From contig JAJCZA010000002.1 of NCBI GenBank assembly GCA_029262635.1, forward strand, positions 496,001-560,000: a stretch of 64,000 bases of DNA, given 5' to 3'. Positions 16,826 to 24,167 of the stretch are shown piece after piece. This stretch comes from Vampirovibrionales bacterium (GTDB taxonomy: Bacteria > Cyanobacteriota > Vampirovibrionia > Vampirovibrionales > Vampirovibrionaceae). Position 1 is the first letter of the stretch. Each line of letters begins with the position of its first letter. The translations under genes were made by a program, and so were the position numbers. The notes under the pieces are model-generated. The model worked only from the letters and a program-made list of their open reading frames with translations, had not been told where the DNA came from and searched no databases.

Positions 16826-16962
16826 TGAATAAATAGTCAGGCTAAAAGGGTGCTTGACTCCCTGAGACACATGGGTAAGATAGAAGGATCCTTTTGTGAT
16901 ACAAAGGCTTTTAAAATTTTAATGTGTATTATGTATATTATCGAACCAAGGAATTAAATTCC

Positions 16963-18570
16963 ATGTCCTTACCTAAAGTGGCTTATTTCTGTATGGAAAT
17001 GGCGGTTGATCAAAGTCTGTATACGTACTCCGGCGGCTTAGGATATTTGGCTGGTAGTCACATGAGATCAGCCGGTCATCTCGATTTGCCGATGGTCGGG
17101 GTCACGATTCTGTGGACTCATGGGTATGGCGAGCAGGTGATTGAGCCGAAGACAAAAAAAGCAAAAATTGAATATGACGCACGGCCTCATGATGTTTTGC
17201 AAGACACGGGCGTGAGCGTCGTTGTGGACATTTTTAATGAACCCGTTAGGGTCAAGGCTCTTTTATTGCCCAAAAACAAATTTAATACGGCGCCTATTTA
17301 TTACCTGACCACGGATATCGAGGAAAATAAGCCGGAGCATCGGAAACTAACCCATGTTTTGTACGATAGTGATCAGCGAACCCGTATTGCCCAAGAAATT
17401 ATTTTGGGTATTGGTGGGTTGCGTGTGTTGCGTGCCGCCGCTGAGCACATTAATATCATCCATATGAATGAAGGGCATGCGTTGCCCGCCGCTTTTGAAT
17501 TGCTGGACGAGTTTAATGGCGATATGGAGCAGGTACGTCAACGGTTGGTGTTTACGACCCATACGCCGGTTGCCGCGGGAAATGAGTCCCATCCTGCCCA
17601 TTTACTTCATGAGGCCGGATTTTTTGGAGAAACACCGTTGGATCGGGCCATTGAACTGGGGGGAGATGATTTTTCCCTGACGGTTGCGGCATTGCGGATG
17701 AGCCATATTGCCAACGGCGTGTCTCAGCTTCATGGTCATGTGGCCAATAATATGTGGAACTGGGTTCATGGGCGTTGCCCGATTATTGCCATTACCAATG
17801 CGGCCAATCAGGAGTATTGGCAGGATGAGCGTATTAAACAGGCTGCTGATCCTGAAACGTTGTTAGCAACAAAGCGGGAAATGAAGCAGGAGCTGTTTAA
17901 GCGGGTTAAGGAGCAAACCGGGAAAACCTTTGACCCGGATGTTCTGACCATCGTTTGGGCTCGCCGATTTACAGAGTACAAGCGGGCTTGGTTGATATTT
18001 AAAGACAAGGATCGCTTGAATCGGTTGCTAGAGAGCAATAAAATTCAACTCCTGTTTTCGGGCAAATATCACCCGAAGGACACGCAGGGACGGGATATGT
18101 TCGATACGATTGTCAGCTACGCTGAAACCATGCCGAATCTGGCTATTTTGCCTAATTACGAACTGGAATTAAGCGCTGAGTTAAAGCGAGGGGCCGATGT
18201 TTGGCTGAATACACCCCTTCGTCCGATGGAAGCCTCCGGCACGTCGGGCATGACCGCTAACATGAATGGGGCTATCCACTTCTCGGTTCTGGATGGCTGG
18301 GCCGTGGAAGGCACGTATCATCACATCAATGGCTTTCTCATTAACGAGCAAAGCGCGGATGATTATCTGCCTATTGATGAGCGGCATCGGCAGGATTACG
18401 AGTCCATGATGCAGGTGCTTGAGCAGGACATTATCCCCACCTATTATGAGGACAAAGCACGGTGGGCCCACCTGATGGATCAGGCCATCCTGACCTCCAC
18501 GTCCTTTTTCAATTCCGACCGCATGGTGATCGAATACTTTAATCGCCTTTATAAGCCGGTGGCGTTGTAA
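16963..18570 (+). CDS. glgP: alpha-glucan (glycogen/starch) phosphorylase-family protein, short type, PLP lysine replaced
   Basis: 535 residues from the ATG at 16963, with AAGGAATT about 10 bases upstream; the 13-codon extension has no ribosome site. It matches the short GT35 family: AYFCMEMAVDQSLYTYSGGLGYLAG at the start, HMNEGHALPAAFELLD, VFTTHTPVAAGNE, WARRFTEYKRAWL and LFSGKYHP. The C-terminal signature reads RPMEASGTSGMTANMNG. In canonical phosphorylases the residue after GxM is the lysine that binds pyridoxal phosphate; here it is T431 (codon ACC). Either this subfamily works differently or it is no longer a phosphorylase. The gene tail is copied twice into the genes downstream. Confidence 0.85.
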   Translation: MSLPKVAYFCMEMAVDQSLYTYSGGLGYLAGSHMRSAGHLDLPMVGVTILWTHGYGEQVIEPKTKKAKIEYDARPHDVLQDTGVSVVVDIFNEPVRVKALLLPKNKFNTAPIYYLTTDIEENKPEHRKLTHVLYDSDQRTRIAQEIILGIGGLRVLRAAAEHINIIHMNEGHALPAAFELLDEFNGDMEQVRQRLVFTTHTPVAAGNESHPAHLLHEAGFFGETPLDRAIELGGDDFSLTVAALRMSHIANGVSQLHGHVANNMWNWVHGRCPIIAITNAANQEYWQDERIKQAADPETLLATKREMKQELFKRVKEQTGKTFDPDVLTIVWARRFTEYKRAWLIFKDKDRLNRLLESNKIQLLFSGKYHPKDTQGRDMFDTIVSYAETMPNLAILPNYELELSAELKRGADVWLNTPLRPMEASGTSGMTANMNGAIHFSVLDGWAVEGTYHHINGFLINEQSADDYLPIDERHRQDYESMMQVLEQDIIPTYYEDKARWAHLMDQAILTSTSFFNSDRMVIEYFNRLYKPVAL

Positions 18571-18571
18571 G
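18532..18571 (+). repeat. glgP-tail repeat, original copy
   Basis: These 40 bases code for the last residues of the phosphorylase and its stop. The same stretch recurs at 19180-19219 (37 of 40 identical by eye) and 19733-19772 (39 of 40). Confidence 0.9.
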
Positions 18572-18605
18572 TTAAAGATAGAGAGACCTTGGGCAACAAA
18601 AAGGT

Positions 18606-19151
18606 TTACTTTTTTGTAAACTGATTTTCGATCCATTGCTCAAAGGCGTTCAGGGTGATTAAAAGATCCGGGGTTCTGTGCAGAGAAAGCGGTCTATCAA
18701 AATCAAAATGAACACCCTTCAATAATCCTTTTTGCATGGTGTCAAGGGCGATACCGGCATTCCCTAAGTCAGAACAATTGGCCGCGTTCATTTTTTTCTT
18801 TATTAATGATAAAACTGGCAGTTTATCTTGAAAAGTCACGCCTTGGGTTATCTTTGAGAGTAAAGGGGCAATGGGTTCGGGGTTCATTAACTTTATAGTC
18901 CGGCTGACGGTGGTGGTTTCATCTTTTGGAACCCGTGTGGTGAGTGTTAGTTCTTGATTGGGATGGATTTTTAGCTGAAAGGGGTAATCCTTATACTCGC
19001 CCAAGGGGGCTAGTTTGGTATCCTCGTTCGTTAGACGAAGACCCAGAGTGACAGTTTGTTGAGGGGCTTTCCAGAAAGTAATTTTTTTAGTCTGTACTTT
19101 AGCGTCGGTGATATAAATCTGGCCGAATTGGATGGGGGCGGTTGGGTTCAT
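18606..19151 (-). CDS. small tandem paralogue family, copy A
   Basis: 181 residues. The start MNPTAPIQFGQIYITDA and the ribosome leader AGGAGTGTTATATCC are shared with two neighbours at 19187-19705 and 19740-20291. The N-terminal 100 residues look beta-rich (TVTLGLRLTNED, LTLTTRVPKDE) and the rest helical. No signal peptide or membrane segment. Copy A ends NAFEQWIENQFTKK, unlike the other two, because its 3' end does not run into a copy of the phosphorylase tail. It is convergent with glgP, 35 bases away. Unknown function; the fixed N-terminus suggests a targeting or docking role, which is speculation. Confidence 0.8.
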   Translation of the reverse strand: MNPTAPIQFGQIYITDAKVQTKKITFWKAPQQTVTLGLRLTNEDTKLAPLGEYKDYPFQLKIHPNQELTLTTRVPKDETTTVSRTIKLMNPEPIAPLLSKITQGVTFQDKLPVLSLIKKKMNAANCSDLGNAGIALDTMQKGLLKGVHFDFDRPLSLHRTPDLLITLNAFEQWIENQFTKK

Positions 19152-19179
19152 GGATATAACACTCCTGTTTTTTGGGGCT

Positions 19180-19219
19180 GAATCCTTTAATCGCCCTTAT
19201 AAGCTGGTGGCGTTGTAAG
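19180..19219 (+). repeat. glgP-tail repeat, duplicated copy 2
   Basis: Matches the phosphorylase 3' end at 18532-18571 at about 37 of 40 positions. It lies antisense over the C-terminal codons of the paralogue at 19187-19705. Confidence 0.88.
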
Positions 19220-19705
19220 CACCCATTGTTCAAGGGCGCTTAAGATAGGGAAGACATCCTGGAGCAAGGTTGGGGTGTTTTTATCAAGGCCAATGTGGTG
19301 GAACGTTTCTCTTTGAGCCTGATCATAGGCCGTTTGTTCTTCGTTCCACAAAGCCTGTAGGTTTATTTTTTGTTGGAGCGTTACCCCTTTGGTTATTTTT
19401 GAGAGGAGAGGGGTGATGCTTTCGGGAGTCAAAGAGACCGTTTGACTTGTTAATTCTTCACTGCCCATAGGTGAAACCTGTGCGGTTAGTGTGACTTGGT
19501 GATCGGGGCTGAGGTGCAGTCTAAAACAATCTGCATATTCCTTAACCGGTGCCAATGCGAGGTCCTCGTCTGTTAACTGAATCGCTAGAGACATTGGATG
19601 TTCCTGAAGGTTCTTTAAGTTAAAGGGGCTTACAGCAGGGCGACACTCTGTTGTTGCGTCGGTGATACGAATCTGACCGAATTGGATGGGGGTGGTTGGG
19701 TTCAT
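19187..19705 (-). CDS. small tandem paralogue family, copy B
   Basis: 172 residues from the ATG at 19705, which carries the same AGGAGTGTTATATCC leader as its neighbours; a longer frame to 19786 runs into the next gene and is rejected. It starts MNPTTPIQFGQIRITDA and shares VSPMGSEELTSQTVSLTPE and ITPLLSKITKGVTLQ with copy C. Its C-terminus LTTPPAYKGD is encoded by the antisense of a duplicated phosphorylase tail. Function unknown; no signal peptide. Confidence 0.82.
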   Translation of the reverse strand: MNPTTPIQFGQIRITDATTECRPAVSPFNLKNLQEHPMSLAIQLTDEDLALAPVKEYADCFRLHLSPDHQVTLTAQVSPMGSEELTSQTVSLTPESITPLLSKITKGVTLQQKINLQALWNEEQTAYDQAQRETFHHIGLDKNTPTLLQDVFPILSALEQWVLTTPPAYKGD

Positions 19706-19732
19706 GGATATAACACTCCTATTTTTGGGGCT

Positions 19733-19772
19733 GAATATTTTAATCGCCTTTATAAGCCGGTGGCGTTGTAAG
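19733..19772 (+). repeat. glgP-tail repeat, duplicated copy 3
   Basis: Matches the phosphorylase 3' end at 18532-18571 with a single difference. It overlaps, antisense, the C-terminal codons of the paralogue at 19740-20291. Confidence 0.9.
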
Positions 19773-20291
19773 CACCCATTGCTCAAAGGCCCTTAATACA
19801 GGGAAGACCTCCCGGAGCAAGGTTGGGGTATTTTTGTTAAGGTTAACGTGGGTGAATGTTTCTCTTTGAGCCTGGTCATAGGTCGTTTGTGCTGTGCCTC
19901 TATCAGAACCTGACGCCAGAAAAATAGCCGTCCACAAAGCCTGTAGGTTTGTTTTGTGTTTGAGCGTTACACCTTGGGTTATTTTTGAGAGAAGAGGGGT
20001 GATGCTTTTGGGAGTCAAAGAGACCGTCTGATTCGTCGATTCTTCACTGCCCATAGGTGAAACATTTGTGGTTAGTGTGACTTGGCGATTTGGGCTAAGG
20101 TGCAGTACGAAACGATCTGCATATTCCTTAACCGGTGCCAATGCGATGTCCTCGGCTGTTAACTGAATCTTTAGAGACATCGCATGTTGCTGGAATTGCC
20201 CTAAGTCAAAATGACATCTAGAAGGACCGTTCTCTATTGTTGCGTCGGTGATATAAATTTGGCCGAATTGAATGGGGGTGGTTGGGTTCAT
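19740..20291 (-). CDS. small tandem paralogue family, copy C
   Basis: 183 residues, first in the three-gene minus-strand series. It begins MNPTTPIQFGQIYITDA and ends EQWVLTTPPAYKGD, the same antisense-derived tail as copy B. Compared with B it has an extra dozen residues (FLASGSDRGTAQ) in the C-terminal half. It is closest to the promoter and palindrome upstream, so it is likely the operon's first gene. Confidence 0.82.
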   Translation of the reverse strand: MNPTTPIQFGQIYITDATIENGPSRCHFDLGQFQQHAMSLKIQLTAEDIALAPVKEYADRFVLHLSPNRQVTLTTNVSPMGSEESTNQTVSLTPKSITPLLSKITQGVTLKHKTNLQALWTAIFLASGSDRGTAQTTYDQAQRETFTHVNLNKNTPTLLREVFPVLRAFEQWVLTTPPAYKGD

Positions 20292-20329
20292 GGATGTAAC
20301 ACTCCTGTTTTTTGAACGGCTTGAAAAGA

Positions 20330-20367
20330 CAAACTATATAATATTACATATATAGTTTGCTTGGCAA
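20330..20367 (-). promoter_or_regulatory. promoter with a perfect palindrome upstream of the tandem paralogues
   Basis: On the minus strand TTGCCA (20367-20362) and TATTAT (20343-20338) are spaced by 18 bases. Overlapping the -10 is a perfect 11-bp inverted repeat, CAAACTATATA (20330-20340) and TATATAGTTTG (20349-20359), spaced by eight bases. It is a good candidate operator for a dimeric regulator controlling copies C, B and A. Confidence 0.5.
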
Positions 20368-20387
20368 TAAAAAAATGTTGTTCCCGC

Positions 20388-20702
20388 TCAGCCTTTGGGT
20401 TTCAACGATTTAAGGATGTCAAGAAGGTCATGCACTTGTTCCTGAACACAGTGAACGGTCGCTTTAATACGTTCTGGTGTTTTGATAATGCGAAGTACCC
20501 CGTTATCGACAGCCATCCCCAAGTCTTGTTCGATGATTAGCTTGGCCTCAAAGGTGCTATAGGGTCTCGAAAAGGATGATAACTGATCCAATACCAGTTT
20601 AGAGGTTGGCGTAGTCGGAAAATCTTTATCCGCCATAGTTTTTACCAAATGAGCGGCTTCCAGAATCGCTTTTGTTCTTCGATCTTGAGAGGCTTGGAGC
20701 AT
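20388..20702 (-). CDS. hypothetical protein (104 aa)
   Basis: A helical, soluble small protein with AGGA eight bases before the ATG. It has charged amphipathic helices (RTKAILEAAHLVKTMADKD; EQVHDLLDILKSL) and a middle resembling a regulatory or dimerisation fold. It sits just upstream of the palindromic promoter of the paralogue series and in the same orientation. No DNA-binding motif can be identified with confidence. Confidence 0.65.
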   Translation of the reverse strand: MLQASQDRRTKAILEAAHLVKTMADKDFPTTPTSKLVLDQLSSFSRPYSTFEAKLIIEQDLGMAVDNGVLRIIKTPERIKATVHCVQEQVHDLLDILKSLKPKG

Positions 20703-20786
20703 AAGGCATTTCCTGTCGTTAGGTTAGTAAGGGGTTAGGTTTAATCTATCTTAATTTACATCAAACCATCGAGACAAGCAGGATTG

Positions 20787-22085
20787 TTATTTTGAAAGAG
20801 GAGCCGTGGTAGAAGGGGTGCTAATGGCGCACCCGGCTAAATAACCGCTTGTCCAGGCGTTTTGGAAATTAAAACCGCCGGTCACGCCATCAATGTTGAG
20901 TAATTCGCCGACAATAAACACATTGGGCGCTTTCTTGCTCTCGTAAGAGGTCAGGTCGATTTCGGTCAGTGGAACGCCGCCTGCTGTGACAAATTCTTCT
21001 TTAAAGGGCCCTTTGCCATTAACAGGAAACGGCCAGCGCTTGAGCTTTTCTGAAAAAACATTCAGTGTCTTGTCTTTCACCGTGCCCGCTTGTGTCTCTA
21101 ACGAGAATCCAGACTGCTCCAGCAGGTAGTCCCATAAGCGATGGGGGAGTTTTGGAAAGGATTCATCCAGCAGGGCGTTTTTCAATTGTTTTTGATCATG
21201 AACTTGCTTCATGGCCAGTAAGCCTTGCCGTAGGGTTTCGGTATCCACCTGAGGAAACCAGTCGACCCAAAGAGTGGCTTTGTACTTAGCTTCTGCTAAT
21301 TCACGCGCTCCCCATGCCGATAAGCGTAAGATACAGGGGCCGCTCAGTCCCCAATGGGTGATTAGAAGAGGGCCGGTCTGTTCTAATCGTTTTTTTAGGC
21401 CGGGGAATTCCAGTTTTCCAGTTACCTCCGGGACACTGATCCCGGAAAGTTGATTTAGCGCTTTATCCTCAACACAGAATGTAAATAGGGAAGGCACCGT
21501 CGGGATCATGACATGGCCCAGCCCTTCCGCCAATCCGTAACCAGAAGGCGCGCCGCCGGTAGCGAGAATAACCGAATGAGCCGTTTGGGTTTCCAAAGTC
21601 GTATTGGAACGTCCCAGTGCGAATTGATAACCGGTATCCATTGGTATTAGACTTTTAACCGGCTTTTCAGATTGAATGATGATCCCTAGCCTCTCAGCTT
21701 CCTGTTCCAAACAACGGGCAATACTCTCAGAGGAGTCGCTTACGGGAAAAACTCGTCCGTCCTCTTCTGTTTTTAAGGGCACGCCGTGTTCTTCAAACCA
21801 CTGAACAATGGATTTAGGGCCAAATTGCTGGAAACTCCCCTGAAGTTTCCGATGACCTCTGGGATAGTGGGAAAGAAGGGCTTTTGCTTCCCAGCATGCG
21901 TGGGTCACGTTGCATCGTCCACCTCCGGAAATTCGCACCTTGCTTAAGAGCGAGCGGGTGGATTCAATCAAGGTGACGTTGAGCTGAGGGCGTTGTGTTT
22001 TAAGGGTGATGGCGGCAAAAAAGCCAGCGGCACCGCCGCCAATAATTGCCACATCCCAGTGGGGTTGGTTTTCGATGGTTGTCAT
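20787..22085 (-). CDS. HI0933/YhiN (BaiN-like) family flavoprotein
   Basis: 432 residues from the ATG at 22085, with AAGG nine bases upstream; an earlier ATG at 22124 lacks a ribosome site. The N-terminal FAD-binding Rossmann motif is WDVAIIGGGAAGFFAAI, followed by VRISGGGRCNVTHA, the signature of the HI0933 family. The C-terminus has VTAGGVPLTEIDL and GVTGGFNFQNAWTSGYLAG, closing the FAD domain. Family members are NAD(P)H-dependent flavoproteins of mostly unknown substrate; BaiN acts in bile acid dehydroxylation, but nothing here points to that. Length is normal. Confidence 0.92.
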   Translation of the reverse strand: MTTIENQPHWDVAIIGGGAAGFFAAITLKTQRPQLNVTLIESTRSLLSKVRISGGGRCNVTHACWEAKALLSHYPRGHRKLQGSFQQFGPKSIVQWFEEHGVPLKTEEDGRVFPVSDSSESIARCLEQEAERLGIIIQSEKPVKSLIPMDTGYQFALGRSNTTLETQTAHSVILATGGAPSGYGLAEGLGHVMIPTVPSLFTFCVEDKALNQLSGISVPEVTGKLEFPGLKKRLEQTGPLLITHWGLSGPCILRLSAWGARELAEAKYKATLWVDWFPQVDTETLRQGLLAMKQVHDQKQLKNALLDESFPKLPHRLWDYLLEQSGFSLETQAGTVKDKTLNVFSEKLKRWPFPVNGKGPFKEEFVTAGGVPLTEIDLTSYESKKAPNVFIVGELLNIDGVTGGFNFQNAWTSGYLAGCAISTPSTTAPLSK

Positions 22086-22310
22086 TAAAAGAGCCTTAAA
22101 CTTACGGGGGCATTCGATGATCACGATTATTTACTTTACAAAATAAAAGCGACGCATCTTGTCGGTGGGGTCACTATAGCACCTTTGCCCGCCAATGGAA
22201 TGGCGATATTTTAATCAGGTGCGCACAATTTTCTTTTTCTCTTCGCCTTTATTTAGCTCTCGAGTTAAAATAACAGCTTCCAACCCATTAATACAAGGAA
22301 TATTCCCGCC

Positions 22311-24122
22311 ATGTCTTCCACTTCTTCGCCCTCTACGCCAGAGGTTTCAAAAATAGTCAACGATAAAATCCGTAATATCGCTATTATTGCCCATGTTGAT
22401 CACGGAAAAACAACGTTAGTCGATAGCATGTTCCGGCAAAGTGGCATCCTGCGAGATAATGAACAACTGCAGGAGCGGGCCATGGATTCCCATGATCTGG
22501 AGCGGGAGCGGGGGATTACGATTCTATCCAAAAACACAGCCATCCCCTACGGTGAATATAAAATTAACGTGCTAGATACGCCGGGTCACGCCGACTTTTC
22601 TGGTGAGGTGGAGCGGGTTCTCACTATGGTAGATGGCGCTTTACTAATTGTGGACGCCGTTGAAGGTCCCATGCCTCAAACCCGATTTGTTTTGAGAAAG
22701 GCGCTCTCGCTGGGGTTAAAAGTTGTCGTTGTCGTTAATAAAGTGGATCGTCCTGCCGCCAGCCCTGAGAAAGCCATTGACAAGGTAATTGACCTGTTTA
22801 TTGAACTGGGCGCTGGTGAAGAGCAGTTGGAATTCCCTGTGGTCTATGCTTGCGGACTGGATGGTACTTCTACGTTGGACATGAGCGAACCCCTGACCGA
22901 TTTAAAGCCTTTGTTGGATACGATTATCAAGGAAATTCCGCCCCCTCCTGGTGATAAACAAGGGTCACTTCAGCTTCAGGTTTCTACGCTGGATTACAAC
23001 GATTATCTCGGCCGTATTGTCGTCGGACGCATTCGTCGAGGTATCCTGAAGCAGGGTGAGACCATTTCCCTGGTCGATCGAGAAGGTAAGGCTTCTCAGC
23101 ACCGGGTTACGAAGCTGTTTGGCTTTCAGGGTCTTAAGCGCATTGAAATTGATCTGGCTGAAGCAGGGGATATTGTTGCTGTTGCAGGTATTCCGGAAGT
23201 TAAGATTGGTGAAACCCTTTGCAAGTTAGGGGAACTTGACCCCTTACCGCCCATTGACATCGAGGAACCCACCCTTAAGATGACGTTCTCCGTTAATACG
23301 AGCCCGTTGGCCGGTCGGGAAGGGCAGTTTGTTACCTCTCGCCAGATCAAAGATCGTTTGTGGAAAGAAGTTAAAAGCAACATCAGCCTGCGGGTTGAAG
23401 AGGGACTCACTTCGGAGAGCTTTATTGTCAGTGGACGAGGCGAGCTTCATCTAAGTATTTTGATTGAGACCATGCGCCGGGAAGGCTACGAATTTCAGGT
23501 GAGCAAGCCGGAAGTGCTTCTGAAAACTATTGATGGGGTTGTCCATGAACCTCAAGAAGAACTCCTGCTAGACGTCCCTGATGAAAACGCCGGGATTTGT
23601 ATCGAGCGACTGGCTTTAAGAAAAGGGGAATTGCAACAAATGACCTCTCTTAACGGGCGGACCATGTTGGAGTTTCGTATTCCATCCAGAGGCTTGCTTG
23701 GTTTTCGGAGTGACTTTATCCGGATGACCCGGGGGCAAGGGCTGATTACAGCCGTGTTTGATAAATATGTTCCTCATATGGGCGATATTAGTTCACCACG
23801 TAACGGGGTGATTGTGGCCAACGAGCAAGGTCAAACAACGGCCTACGCCTTGAAAAACCTGGAAGACCGGGGTACCTTCTTTGTTCACCCTCGAACGACC
23901 GTGTATGATGGCATGATTGTTGGGGAAAACAATCGTCAGCAAGATATTCGTGTGAATATCTGTAAGGCCAAACGTCTGACCAACATGCGAAGCGCGACCT
24001 CTGATGTATTGGAGGTGCTTTCCACACCCATTGAAGTGACTCTGGAATTTGGCCTTGATTTTATTCAGGGTGAGGAGTTAATGGAAGTGACCCCGGAAAG
24101 CATTCGCCTTCGAAAGCCTTAG
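22311..24122 (+). CDS. typA: ribosome-associated GTPase TypA/BipA
   Basis: 603 residues. G-domain motifs are all present: AHVDHGKTTL (P-loop, residues 27-36), RGITILSKNTA (switch I), DTPGHADFSGEVERVL (G3) and NKVDRP (G4). The EF-G-like domains follow, and the C-terminal signature GLLGFRSDFIRMTRGQG and MRSATSDVLEVLSTP identifies TypA rather than EF-G or LepA. It binds the 70S ribosome and helps large-subunit assembly, notably under cold or stress. AAGGA lies 12 bases upstream. It probably shares its transcript with the protease gene that follows. Confidence 0.97.
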   Translation: MSSTSSPSTPEVSKIVNDKIRNIAIIAHVDHGKTTLVDSMFRQSGILRDNEQLQERAMDSHDLERERGITILSKNTAIPYGEYKINVLDTPGHADFSGEVERVLTMVDGALLIVDAVEGPMPQTRFVLRKALSLGLKVVVVVNKVDRPAASPEKAIDKVIDLFIELGAGEEQLEFPVVYACGLDGTSTLDMSEPLTDLKPLLDTIIKEIPPPPGDKQGSLQLQVSTLDYNDYLGRIVVGRIRRGILKQGETISLVDREGKASQHRVTKLFGFQGLKRIEIDLAEAGDIVAVAGIPEVKIGETLCKLGELDPLPPIDIEEPTLKMTFSVNTSPLAGREGQFVTSRQIKDRLWKEVKSNISLRVEEGLTSESFIVSGRGELHLSILIETMRREGYEFQVSKPEVLLKTIDGVVHEPQEELLLDVPDENAGICIERLALRKGELQQMTSLNGRTMLEFRIPSRGLLGFRSDFIRMTRGQGLITAVFDKYVPHMGDISSPRNGVIVANEQGQTTAYALKNLEDRGTFFVHPRTTVYDGMIVGENNRQQDIRVNICKAKRLTNMRSATSDVLEVLSTPIEVTLEFGLDFIQGEELMEVTPESIRLRKP

Positions 24123-24167
24123 CGGACCCCATCGTTTGTTTGAGTGAACCATAAGGAGCCATCACCG

